NCBI GenBank assembly: GCA_030141605.1
Contig: JAQGDQ010001462.1
Coordinates: forward strand, 1-39,806
Origin: Tubiluchus corallicola
Taxonomy: Eukaryota > Priapulida > Priapulimorpha > Priapulimorphida > Tubiluchidae
Length of the DNA: 39,806 nucleotides
Reading direction: 5' to 3'
Shown here: piece by piece, positions 25,486 to 35,717 of the stretch
Position numbering within the stretch: position 1 is the first letter of the stretch
Layout of the letters: every line of letters begins with the position of its first letter
Notes under the pieces: generated by a model
What the model saw: the letters and a program-made list of their open reading frames with translations, nothing else
Databases searched by the model: none
What the model was told of the DNA's origin: nothing
Program-made: the position numbers and the translations under genes

Positions 25486-25486
25486 A
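25242..25486 (+). repeat. LINE 3' UTR and (TAC)n tail
   Basis: After the ORF2 stop come about 120 bp of UTR and then about 40 TAC/ACT trinucleotides (25364-25486) with one ATT interruption. CR1-group LINEs often end in simple repeats, so this is a likely 3' terminus, although no target duplication was found to prove it. Confidence 0.65.
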
Positions 25487-26135
25487 TATAGCTGTGATTA
25501 CAGTTAAAGGACAGTAACGTTTTCGAGCAGTCTAGATTCGTTGTGATACATTTTGTGCACTATCGAAATTTACAGCCAAATGGATATTTGGGACAATTTG
25601 CTAAAGCCGTTATGGAGTTACTACTGTTCATGTGGAAGGTTGGACTGAATATCACCGCATAAATTTACCTGACGCCAGCCTCTGATAAAGCTAAACCATT
25701 CTCGATGTCACCTCACCTACCTCATCTACTGGACAGTGCAGACTTCGTTTCCAGTGACGTCACCAATGATTATGTGGCATGCCAAGATATTAATGGACAG
25801 TGAACCATTTCAACGTGGACAGGTCTTTCGGTGCACCTCCCAGGGAAAGGGTAATTAGTGAGTACCTAGTGTATTAGAATCTAATTTGTTTATCTTTAGT
25901 TGGGTTTTGCCTCGTATTTATCTGATTGCTTTTGAAAATTATCTTTTTGATCATATCATCACAAATTTGTTCATTAAATTTTGATTGTTCGTTATACACA
26001 AAATATGTATCTTGGAGTGCGTTTCTTTGTGAACGTTTAAAAAGTATTTGAATAGTGAAAATATTATGAATAGTTCACACTTTGTTAGCTAAACACAATA
26101 ACAGCAACTGAAGGCCGACACTTAAGATCCCACTC
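25487..26135. other. Intergenic, no gene recognised
   Basis: Contains a less AT-rich patch (about 25600-25860) without long frames or recognised repeat ends. Confidence 0.5.
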
Positions 26136-26255
26136 GTGATTCGAACCCACATCTTTTATCTCAAGGTACGCCCCGTAGAGGTACCTATGAGAAACTTATT
26201 CAGTTTCTAAACTACTAACATCGGTGTACTACTACCTCACCGCTCGGCTAGGAGT
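26130..26255 (-). repeat. tRNA-derived SINE-like sequence
   Basis: On the minus strand, CTAGCCGAGCGGTGAGG (A box-like, about 26235-26251) and GGTTCGAATC (B box, 26138-26147) are both present. They lie about 93 nt apart, too far for an ordinary tRNA without an intron, and the T stem pairs badly. A SINE head or decayed tRNA is the better reading. Confidence 0.35.
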
Positions 26256-26449
26256 ACTAGTTTGGGAATTGTTGAAGAAAATCTGGTTTAAATAAAGAAC
26301 AGAAAACCAACAAGTAAAACCCGGCGTCACAGAAACTTTTGAACTGCAAACTTACTGGTCGTGTGATATAAAGCTAAATCACAGGAAAAATGAAGCATAT
26401 ATGTATGTATAAAACATCGTTGCTAGGTTTAAACTAGATTGTTAGTTTA

Positions 26450-26950
26450 AACATAATTTATTTAGGATTGGATCAGACAGTTTGTACAACATGATTTAAT
26501 ATCCTCACCACAACAGACTTTATACACTATTTACAAGAACATTTACATTAAGAATACACTATAACTACACAAGCTGACAAGTTTTACTACAAGATTACAT
26601 TGGACATTAGTAGAAAATGACGGTTAGAAAATATTAATGTACGATTATTTAAGACTGATGTATTTCATATCAGATAGAAACTACTACAAGCGTTTAGTAC
26701 GTAATATAAAGTCATGTATGCATTGGAATATTTTACAGTTAGCAACATAGTTAAATTCATCTTTTCCGAATAATAACAACTTCAACAGATCATTATTTCC
26801 TAAGGCAGCTATATTAAGCCTTTCGGGCACAAGTATTTCATTTAGTTTATCAAACATAACAACCCTAGTTTGTTGATACAATGAACAGTGCAACAAAAAG
26901 TGTTCAACAGACTCAAATCGAAATCCACAGTTACAATTGGGCAATATTGT
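26450..26950 (-). mobile_element. LINE 3' relic (ORF2 C terminus)
   Basis: The frame 26944 to 26684 reads NCNCGFRFESVEHFLLHC, then SLYQQTRVVMFDKLNEI, and ends ANCKIFQCIHDFILRTKRL-stop. The C-x-C-x(8)-H-x4-C motif and the KIF...HDFI...KR ending are typical of the last ~90 residues of LINE ORF2 proteins. It is 5' truncated at about 26950, with an AT-rich 3' UTR towards 26450. Confidence 0.7.
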
Positions 26951-27425
26951 TTCTTAATGACGTTCTTCTGTGTTTCGTGGATTTGTTTTTATTTGCACAT
27001 TATCATAACTAATCACTACAAATAAGACAATTTGCGCCCAGGTAGTCACCTGTAATGACTTCATCGTGTCCTTGATCATGTATCATAATAACTATGACAT
27101 CAACTCTATTTACCTTGATCCACTCACGATAATTGTTGCCATGGCATTCAACTTCCTCCTCTTGGATTCATCAACTTGGGTTCACACAAATTGAAATTAA
27201 TGCGTGGTTGTCGTTGCCGTAGTCACAGCTGACACAGCTGGTGTTACTAGTGCAATGCGTGATTTGCTTTAGTGTAATTTATTGTAACGACTTAATTGAC
27301 ATGTTTGCGTCTCATTAAAACACCAATAAACAATGCTTAGAAAGGTGAAAGATAAGATGCACTTTATTCCAGGGTAAAAACTATAATATCAACACGCACG
27401 TACAATACAATATATACAATAGCTA
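26951..27425. other. Intergenic, no gene recognised
   Basis: No coding or repeat structure identified before the CA-rich microsatellite. Confidence 0.45.
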
Positions 27426-27427
27426 CT

Positions 27428-27532
27428 ACGTCACACACGCACGCACACACACGCACACAAGCGCGCGCGCACACACGCGCGCGCACACACACACACTCAC
27501 ACACACACACACGCACAACACACACACATAAC

Positions 27533-27566
<34 letters not shown>

Positions 27567-27690
27567 GTACACACACACACACGCACACAAGCGCACACAC
27601 ACACACACGTACACACACACACACACGCACAACACACACACATAACACACCCACCCACACACATACACTAACACACTAACCCACGCACCG
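27428..27690. repeat. Compound (CA)n microsatellite
   Basis: CA repeats interrupted by CG, TA and CCCA. A ~110-bp block with GCACAACACACACACATAAC followed by ACCCACCCAC occurs twice (near 27512 and 27627), indicating an internal duplication. Confidence 0.9.
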
Positions 27691-27955
27691 TACAAAATGA
27701 AAGATTTAAAATTGATAGATATTTTCTGTACATAGCTGATTTATCTAATATTGATAAATTTTAGTTAAAAAGATACAATGACTGTTAAAAACTTCATTTA
27801 TCAAACTGTTATGGCTATTAAAAAAACGTATCTTAACACTGTAATTATTTTTCCGTAAAATAACACTAAAGATGGGGCTATGTGAGATTAAGACACATAC
27901 TTCTGGCAGCACAATCGAAGCTTGTTTAAAAAGCGCGCGTATTCCTTTATTTTAA

Positions 27956-28617
27956 AGTACAAGAAAACCCTCCATTTACATAAAGCTTAAAAATTCGTTT
28001 CGAAATCTTATACCACTTGCACACTACCTTTTCGTATGCAGGGCTTGCATCGGCAGTAACGCTGTATAAAACGTGTAAATTTAAACTCCCGCGATGACAG
28101 TTAGGCGCAGCCACTTTAATGGTAGGTCCTTTGAAACAAGTTTTGATAACATTAAGTAAAGTTTGAAAAAATAATCAGAGCATTCGTAGCATACACGTTG
28201 CTAATTAAGTAAAACTTTACTTATCTTGTCAATAAGATTAGAAATACGTTTTTGGCTATTGAGTGGTGCACCCTGGAGGGTGAGTCATTGACATTTTACC
28301 AATTGGCACAAACACTTTAAATTATTAGTCTAGTTACATAAGTCTTTCCAGCAGGTAAGTGAAATGCTAAGTAATATAGATTTGCACGGAAAGTTTTTAG
28401 CACATAATTTAACATTGCCTTTTCTTCCCCTGATTTACGTGGCGTAGTGACGTCATGTAATGGCGCCGTCGGAACAGTATTGCTGGAGATTTAAATTGAA
28501 AACAAACGAAAATTCCTTTCGACGCGAATACGATGTGTGCATAAAGTTTCTGTAAAGCAGTATAATTTTTTACGGCGATTTTCCCGAAACCTACTTCAGG
28601 TGCCCCTTTCTTCTCCT
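27956..28617 (+). mobile_element. TTAA-flanked MITE, family P1 copy 2
   Basis: Follows TTAA at 27952-27955, starts AGTACAAGAAAACCC and ends ...CCCCTTTCTTCTCC. It shares the whole order of blocks with copies 1 and 3. The right TTAA has decayed to TAAG. Confidence 0.8.
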
Positions 28618-29322
28618 AAGATGCAATTTAGCATCGAGGAAATACAAGGAGAAGATTCTAATTAATGAGTTAACACGTGCATAGAATAGATGAGTTTGAG
28701 TTTTAAAATGAAAGCACACCGTATAGTCATAAATTAGGCGCAGCAATAAGTCTAGACAAGCTTTAAGCGACTTTTATGTGTTTAAAACTATAATAGTAAA
28801 AGTTGTGCTAAAGTACGAAACAATAAAAATATCCACAATGAATAAAATTCGTTTGACCTTTATGCTACAGTTGGAGAAAGTACGAATCAATTTGCTCGAT
28901 TTGATGTAAAAACGAGGCGGCTACCTTTGGGACCAGAGATGTAAATTTTATACACCAGGTAGCGCAAAAAATGCGCAAAAGTTTTGATTATGATATTACA
29001 AGATGAAATATGGAAATCTCTTGAAAATTACCGCACTGATGTTGCATACGCTTTTGCATAAACGTCAGAAAATTTAAGTCGCTCTCTTAGATTCCAAAGA
29101 TACAAAAATTCTAATTTAGATCAACAAGTCATAAAAAATCCGGAAAAGATTTCGAAAACGTCAATATTGTTAAAATTTAGAGCTCTGTGTGTCCACCATT
29201 TAGATAAACATTAAGACACTAGTAAGTTCGTCACGATTTTAAGTTACCACAGATGAAGCAAATTAGTCGATCAGTTTTTTCCAGTCGTTCCAGAATCAAA
29301 GTCGTTTGCCAGTTTTAGTTTG
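28618..29322. other. Intergenic, no gene recognised
   Basis: AT-rich. No long frames, repeats or RNA genes recognised. Confidence 0.5.
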
Positions 29323-29326
29323 TTAA

Positions 29327-29781
29327 ACCTTTCAGTCCCAAATTACCTTTTTAGTAAGAAATTTTTTTGGCTTGGTACTTTTGTTCAGTATGTCCATCTT
29401 GTTTACACATAATTATTTTTTTCTACCTGTGCCCGCGTGCTAAATATAGCCTGTATCCCACACGATACATTGAGATTCAATGGAAGCATAAAATGTGCTT
29501 CATTTTGCAAATGCTGATAATTTTTTAAAGTATTTAAGACATTTAGTATGCATGCTATGCTGATCTGTACAAAGTCGTCTCTAAAGTACTGTACCTTGCG
29601 CAGTTTTTTATGCTATGTAGATTTTCTAGTTTGCCATTTTATCACCATTTTTAGTCTATTGTTATTGGTTTACATCAAAATAACTATTAACAGATCAAAT
29701 AACTGTCAGTTTTAAAATTTTGTTAATTTTAAAGGCAGAAAATATTCTAGTATCCCACGGGATACAACGGAAATGAAAGGG
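29327..29781 (+). mobile_element. piggyBac-like MITE, family P2 copy B
   Basis: TTAA at 29323-29326 and 29782-29785. The left end has mutated to ACCTTTCAGTCCCA and the right end ...ATGAAAGGG is intact. It carries the same internal palindromic TATCCCAC(A/G)(C/G)GATACA motif as the other copies. Confidence 0.85.
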
Positions 29782-30265
29782 TTAAGCTAATTTAATTTAA
29801 ATCGTGCAAACAACAAAAACTGACAAAGTCAGACCCAACAGCCAATGGCGTCTTGCGCTCGCGACATCATGTTGTGTGTTTTCGCGTGGGGGTGTGAACA
29901 CGTCCTTGAAGGGCAATTTAAAAAAGTACTAAACATAAGTAATCTTCACGCATGTCACAATGTACATATTAATCCTATTTATCCTGTCTTATCTTTATGA
30001 GAAATTTAAATTTTACATTATAGTGTAACTAATTACAGTGTAAAACATTAAAGATCTGAAAGTTTTATTACAACAAAAGGCAATTTCAAGATACGTCCTT
30101 AAAAGCTTTCCAGGCTAAGATATATTACTTTGCGTTGCGCTTAACTGCTTGAAAGACATTTATAACTAGAAACAACATCTTAATAATTTAAAATGCTCGC
30201 ACCAACTGGTAAGATGTCGCTGACTGACCTTCCCAGGGTGCATCACTGACTCACCTAAAAACAAA

Positions 30266-30805
30266 CGTTTTTTTTGGCCTCCTTTTGTCTCTGAAGACAA
30301 TGGAGTGTGCGCCAAGAGAGTCAGTTATTGACCACATTGATGGAGCTGCAGCGTCGATTGTGGCTGAGCAGTGCGATCCTTGAACGTCTCCAGGGCGCAC
30401 GCCTGGGCAAGGTGTATGGAGATCCTGAGTTGTCCAGACAACAGGAACCCCCTCTCTTCCTCCCTGGTGTAGTCCAAAGGAAAGCGGAGCGATACGTTTG
30501 GCACCAGGTTGGTTGCAGGAGCTGCCGGAGTCAGTGAGCATGCTGCACTGGTCTGCCTTCAGGGCTCCACTCCTGATTTGGAAGGTTTACTCCTCTACAC
30601 ATGGCCGTTGGGTCACTTGACCTCCTCCGCGCTCTAGCCGGTGGCTGCTTGTGCAGCTCCTCCGCCTAGCATCGAGATACAGTGTGGGCATCCCCGCAAG
30701 CCTACAGCACCTGGTATTCCTAGGCGGTCACCCATCCAAGTACTAACCAGGCTCTACGTTGCTTAACTTCGGTAAGCGGACTAGAACCGGTGTTTTCAAC
30801 GTGAT
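30266..30805 (-). mobile_element. SINE with 5S rRNA-like head, 540 bp
   Basis: Flanked by the perfect 10-bp duplication TAAAAACAAA (30256-30265 and 30806-30815). On the minus strand it starts CACGTTGAAAACACCGG, then GAAGTTAAGCAACGTAGAGC, TAGTACTTGGATGGGTGACC and GGTGCTGTAGGC. That is a 5S rRNA from about base 16 to near its 3' end, including the internal Pol III control regions. About 430 bp of unrelated, less AT-rich body follow, then GGCCAAAAAAAACG at the 3' end. A 5S-derived head is the definition of SINE3-class elements. The LINE supplying the machinery is unknown. Confidence 0.8.
30698..30803 (-). pseudogene. 5S rRNA-like segment inside the SINE
   Basis: About 104 of ~120 bases of 5S rRNA, lacking the first ~15 bases. 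Mismatches in the central region (CTAGTCCGCTTACC, AGAGCCTGG) and continuation straight into the SINE body argue against a working 5S gene. Confidence 0.8.
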
Positions 30806-31117
30806 TAAAAACAAATTTACTTTGAATCTTATTCGTAAGATACGTTAATTTACACTTTTGCCTAGTTAGTCAAGTGTTTGCTACGAATGCTCTGATTATA
30901 TTTTCGCAGCATTTTTAATTACAATGGCGTGTATCGTGTCAGGTTAAATATTTCAATGACCACAGAAACTATTTTTGCACATTCACAAAGCACAAAGTAG
31001 TGAATTTTTAAAAATACAGTCATTTACATCGCAGACATTCCGCAAATTTATATATTCTATCAAAACTGTGCATTAGATCAGGGAGCCTACAATTTTCAAC
31101 TTTACATAATTTTCGTG

Positions 31118-31245
31118 TCAGTTTAGTTTTTTACACTGCAGAATAAAATGTTCCTCGTCCTCTCCAAATTTATTTGGTTGACAGAATTCACATATTTGTT
31201 CCTCTCTAGGTTTTCGTTGCCTTCGGCCCTTTTCAGTAGCCAAAT
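31118..31245 (-). pseudogene. LINE ORF2 C-terminal relic
   Basis: The minus-strand frame reads RRQRKPREEQICEFC, then QPNKFGEDEEHFILQCKKLN-stop. The C-x2-C-x12-H-x4-C motif with DEEHFILQC is the LINE C-terminal zinc-knuckle block. Sequence on both sides is degraded. Confidence 0.55.
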
Positions 31246-31402
31246 CATGAAAAATTAAACGTGAACGTGCAACATTTCAACAGGCTGTGGTAAACAATTT
31301 TCTATAATCATAAAATCCAGAAGTTAAATCTGTTTTTATGCTCAAATAATACTGGTACTTTGACCTTCCTTGTGCTGCTCCTACACGTAGCCAGCTTCTT
31401 AA

Positions 31403-32087
31403 AGGACAAGAAAAGGGGCATCTGAAGTAAGTTTCAGAAAAATCGCCTTAAAAAATTATATTACTTTATAGCAATTTTATGCGTATATCTCACTCACACT
31501 GAAAGCAATTTTAGTTTGTTTTCATTTTAGATCTCCCGCAATACTGTTCCGAAGTCACCATTACATGACGTCATGCACTAAACGTAAATCATGGGAGGAA
31601 AAGGCAACGTTAAATTATGTCTCAAAAGACTTTCCTTGCAAATCTACATTACTTAGATTTTCGCTTACCTGCAAGAAAGACTTATGTAACTAGAAAAGAA
31701 AATTATTAATTATTTAAAATGTTTTCACCAATTGATAAAATGTCGCTGACTCACCCTCCAGGGTGCACCACTCACTAACCAAAAAAACGTATTTTTAATC
31801 TTATCGACAAGATACAGTAATTTTAAATTTTATTTAGTTAGTGACTTGTGCCCTACGAATGCTCTGATTATTCTTTCAAACTTTGCAAAATGTTATCTAA
31901 ACTTGTTTCAAATGACCTGTCGTGAAAATGGCTGCGTCTAACGGTCATCGCGGGAGTTTAAATTTACATGTTTTATACAGCGTGACTGCCGATTGAAGTC
32001 CTGCACGCAAAAAGGTAGTATGTAAGTGATATAAAATTTCAAAACGAATTTTTCAAGCTTTATGGTTATGAAGGGTTTTCTTGTGCT
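31403..32087 (-). mobile_element. TTAA-flanked MITE, family P1 copy 3 (complete)
   Basis: A 685-bp element with TTAA on both sides (31399-31402, 32088-32091). The termini AGGACAAGAAAA and (complemented) AGCACAAGAAAA form a short imperfect inverted repeat. It is inverted relative to copies 1 and 2 and lacks coding capacity. Confidence 0.87.
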
Positions 32088-32091
32088 TTAA

Positions 32092-32497
32092 GTCAACCTT
32101 ATCCGTCTTTTTCTATTTTCACTGGATTTATACTTGTCAACCAACCAACTAACGCAGCAAAGAAGTGATATAAAATTTGAAGGCGATTTTTTTTTAACTC
32201 TACGTAAGTAAAGTAACGTGAATTTTATAATTATGTCACCCATTTCCATAATCATTTTTCTGTTATTTGAGGCAGATTGAAAGTATGATTAAGTGTGTAC
32301 AACACTTTGCACGGGTGTTAAATTGCACTTGTTATAATTATTGTTTAACTTGCACGGGTGTTAAATTGCACTTGTTATAATTATTGTTTAACTAAACGCG
32401 TTTAATAATCTGGTAATTTGTCATCATTACAGAAAGTTTTTCTAAAGTAATCCGACTAATTTATAATTTTATAACTGTTACATGACATGAAAATATA
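32092..32497. other. Spacer with a small tandem duplication
   Basis: A ~46-bp unit (GCACGGGTGTTAAATTGCAC then TTGTTATAATTATTG) is duplicated at about 32309-32395. Nothing else recognised. Confidence 0.6.
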
Positions 32498-32505
32498 CCA
32501 GCAGA

Positions 32506-34078
32506 CAGTGGCGTAGCTAGTAGACAGCTAGTAGGACGTAGGGGGGGGGGGGGGCAACTGCTCATTTTCCTGTAAAAAAACCTCTTTTATGTGCTCTTTT
32601 CAATGTTTAACAAGATTTTGCAAAACAGAACTGCTTCACAATGACACCACATGCTTCTCTGAGACCACGTTGTTTTCCCCTTGTGTTTGTTAAAAAATTA
32701 CTTCACCAATTGCAAGTCATGTTAATTCAACTTGTGTGAGGTTTTTTGGCGTCTGATTTGCCAACATTTAATTACGACAAAGGCAACTTGCGAAGCAAAA
32801 ATCCGAATTATACAGATATTGCACGGTATCTACTATTTCAATTTTAAAGTTGCAGAAGTTTTTGTTTGAGAATAATTCTTGCAATAATTCAAATATTCGA
32901 TAATGGTTGATTCTTATTTATTTATTTATTTCATCGCATTGCATTGAAAGAATTTTCTGGAGTCATTACTTTATTTGACCATCCTGCCTCCCGTGTTTTT
33001 GAAATGAGCTGTTCATTTGTCAAGATTGAGTGATCGAGGTGGATTATAATTAAATTATAGATTGCTTTGCTAGAGTGAAGCCTAGATGAAAGAATATAGA
33101 CCTGCATTAACTCAAATGTAGATTTAGGCAATTCAAATGTGTCTTGGTAACTCAAATGTAGATTTAGGCAATTCAAATGTGTCTTGGTAACTCAAATGTA
33201 GATTTAGGTAGTTCAAATGTGTCTTGGTAACTCAAATGTAGATTTAGGTAGTTCAAATGTGTCTTGGTAACTCAAATGTAGACTTAGGTAGTTCAAATGT
33301 GTTAACAATGGTTTTCAAGAAATCTTGAGCGTAATTAGTGATTCACTGTTCATTGGGAAGTGGGAACCAATTTATTCTTTTCTACCGACGTTATGGTTTA
33401 TCAAAGAATTTAGTTTGAGGATAAACAATGCATTTTTCAAAGTTCTGAAAGAGGTGATGACTATCTTTGGTTTATCTTTTAGTAATTTGCACTTAAATGA
33501 GTTAATTACGGATTTATTCAAAGTAATGCATCTACATTTGACTTACCTAAGTCACATTTGAGTTAACAAAACACATTCGAAATTCCTATGTCTACATTTG
33601 ACTTACCTAAGTCACATTTGAGTTACCAAAACACATTCGAAATTCCTATGTCTACATTTGACTTACCTAAGTCACATTTGAGTTACCAAACCACTTTCGA
33701 AATTCCTATGTCTACATTTGACTTACCTGAGTCACATTTGAACTTTCCTGTGTCCACATTTGACGTGTAAAACCTGTAGTTCCTTCACGATGCATTTTTC
33801 ACAATGCTTCATTTTGTTTTCAGTTTACGTTTAAAATGAAAATAATTAAAAAACACATGTTTTATTATGCTTTGACATTGATAACCTTTAATAGGTGTTT
33901 TCATTTTGAATACAAAATAAAAATTATGTGCTTCCTTTAAAACTGAATCTTTTTTATGTTTTGATTTCAAACACGTAATTAAAAAGTATAATCAATGCGT
34001 TAAAAATAGTTTGTTGTGCGTCATTTCACCTTTTTATATGCTTGCTCCCCCTAACTTTAGAACCTGGCTACGCCCCTG
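32506..34078. mobile_element. Non-autonomous hAT element, 1573 bp, with a perfect 8-bp target duplication
   Basis: The ends CAGTGGCGTAGCTAG and (complemented right end) CAGGGGCGTAGCCAG match at 13 of 15 positions. CCAGCAGA flanks both sides (32498-32505 and 34079-34086). These are hAT hallmarks. No transposase frame exists inside. It contains a G-run (about 32540-32554) and a foldback repeat block (33090-33765), which may be a nested insertion. Confidence 0.92.
33090..33765. repeat. Foldback element with tandem 40-bp and 60-bp arms, copy 1
   Basis: The left arm holds about five 40-bp units (AACTCAAATGTAGATTTAGG, then TTCAAATGTGTCTTGGT). The right arm holds three 60-bp units containing the complementary CTACATTTGACTTACCTAAG, then CACATTTGAGTTACC. 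The right end CACGT...TAAAACCT has the same terminus as copy 2 (35718-36354). Frames through the arms (20-residue period) are repeat artefacts. It is nested within the hAT element. Confidence 0.85.
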
Positions 34079-34086
34079 CCAGCAGA

Positions 34087-34518
34087 TTGGCACCCCTTGC
34101 TGCGAGAGTAAAGTTTGACGTAGTGTAAACACGCCTTTAGTTTTTAGATTGACGGCTTTTTTCTTCAGTTTGAGTTTGACAGTTTAAAAACTGATTGTGT
34201 AAACGGAGCATTAGTTTCGTATATACGATCGAAGCGCTTTGCTTTTCAACGTGAATTCATTATTAGCTGACATTTTTGCTTGGCATTCTATACTTAACAG
34301 AGGAAAATGGAGACATTGTCACAAAAAGCTATCTGAACGATTTATGTTATTACGCCATGGTAAGATCATTAGTCAATTATGATGCTTAATTAAGTTCATT
34401 TGTTTTAATTGTTTAATCACACTCTGCGTGCTAAACACTACTACATGAATTGCAAGATTTGCCATTTGCGTAATTAAATGCTGGCAAAACAGACGCTAAA
34501 AGCCACACTCAAGCTGAA
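34087..34518. other. Intergenic, no gene recognised
   Basis: AT-rich spacer between two transposons. A short stretch at about 34302-34359, bounded by ACAG and GTAAGA, could encode about 18 residues (ENGDIVTKSYLNDLCYYAM) but is not recognisable as any gene. Confidence 0.4.
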
Positions 34519-34522
34519 TTAA

Positions 34523-34979
34523 CCCTTTCAGTCCCAAATTATTGTTTTAATAAGAAAAATTTTTTGGCTTGGTACTTTTGTTCAGTATGTCCATCTTGTT
34601 TACACATAATAATTGTTTTTTTCTACCTGTGCCCGTGTGCTAAATATAGCCTGTATCCCACGGGATACATTGGGATTCAATGGAAATATAAAATGTGCTT
34701 CATTTTGCAACTGCTGATAATTTTTTAAAGTATTTAAGACATTTAGTATGCATGCTATGCTGATCTGTACAAAGTCATCTCTAAAGTACTGTACCTTGCG
34801 TAGTTTTTATGCTATGTAGATTTTCTAGTTTGCCATTTTATCACCATTTTAGTCTATTGTTATTGGCTTAAATCAAAATAACTATTAACAGATCAAATAA
34901 ATGTCAGTTTTAAAATTTTATTAATTTTAAAGGCGGAAAATATTCTCGTAACCCACGGGATACAATGGGTATGAAAGGG
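34523..34979 (+). mobile_element. piggyBac-like MITE, family P2 copy C
   Basis: 457 bp with intact TTAA on both sides (34519-34522, 34980-34983), left end CCCTTTCAGTCCCA and complemented right end CCCTTTCATACCCA. It is the best-preserved copy of this family. Confidence 0.9.
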
Positions 34980-35098
34980 TTAACATAATTTGCAATTGGT
35001 GAAGTAATTTTTTTAACAAATACAAGCATGTCGTACCATTCTGAAGTTGTTCAGTTTTGCAAATTCTTATTAAAGTATTTACTAATAAAACAACGTAA

Positions 35099-35588
35099 CT
35101 TTTATTAAAAATTTTAATTTACAATTGTCTAAAAAGAAGTCCAATCGTTTCGACAGCAATCAGCTGTCATCATCAGTGGTACATTAGACAAACAACAACC
35201 AGTTTATATAGGCAGAGCCTACAGTATCGAATTTTAAGCACTAATTATGTATTTACAAAGAAGCCAAAGTAATGAACAAACAGACCTATGGAAAAGAAAT
35301 AGATACAATAACAGATTCATAGCTAAGCGTTTGAATCCATTTCTGTTAATTTTCAAACCCTTAGCTACAGATCTGTTACTGTGTGTATTTCTTTTCTACA
35401 GGTCTGGCTTCTTATTACTCTGGCTTCTTTTTAAATACATAATTAGCGCATAATTCTCTATACTGTAGGCTCTGCCTATATAAACTGGTTGTTGTTTGTC
35501 TAGTGTACCACTGATGATGACAGCTAATTGCTGTCGAAACGATTGGGCATGTTTTTAAACAATTGTAAATTAAAATTTTTAATAAAAG
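35099..35588. mobile_element. 490-bp near-complete palindrome with a hammerhead-like motif in both arms
   Basis: The left arm (35099-35336) and right arm (about 35352-35588) are inverted copies with scattered mismatches around a spacer of about 16 nt; the ends are CTTTTATTAAAAATTTTAAT and its complement. Each arm, read inward to outward, contains CTGATGA, T, GACAGC-loop-GCTGTC, GAAAC (35511-35540 on plus; 35174-35147 on minus). This is the conserved core and helix II of a hammerhead ribozyme. Such motifs are known in the terminal repeats of Penelope-like retroelements. Helix III and the cleavage site are not clear here. Confidence 0.6.
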
Positions 35589-35690
35589 ACGCTTTGAAGT
35601 GCCTGTATAAATTATTTTCAGTTGTTAAATATTGAAAAGAGAACTAAAAAGTACTTTTCACAGAAAAACCGTCGAATAGTGCCTATTAAT

Positions 35691-35717
35691 GCTATTATTA
35701 TTATTATTATTATTATT
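35691..35717. repeat. (TTA)n microsatellite
   Basis: About nine TTA/ATT trinucleotides directly adjoining the left end of the second foldback element. Confidence 0.85.

Larger units (their letters stand above)
30070..30920 (-). mobile_element. TTAA-type MITE, family P1 copy 4 (diverged, split by a SINE)
   Basis: Left part 30070-30265 matches the P1 complement (AATGTCGCTGACTCACC-like, then AGGGTGCA). Right part from 30806 continues with CTTATTCGTAAGATAC, then TACGAATGCTCTGATTA. The two parts join seamlessly if the 540-bp insertion and one copy of its 10-bp target duplication are removed. Confidence 0.7.

Noticed and set aside
27364-27695. Cys-Val-rich minus-strand frames
   Set aside because: Products of the CA/TG microsatellite in alternate frames.
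30698-30803. 5S rRNA gene
   Set aside because: Lacks the first ~15 bases, has central substitutions and is continuous with a 540-bp insertion bounded by a target duplication, so it is the head of a SINE.
34302-34359. Possible tiny coding exon (ENGDIVTKSYLNDLCYYAM) between ACAG and GTAAGA
   Set aside because: Too short, no recognised family and no partner exons visible. Kept only as a remark in the spacer entry.
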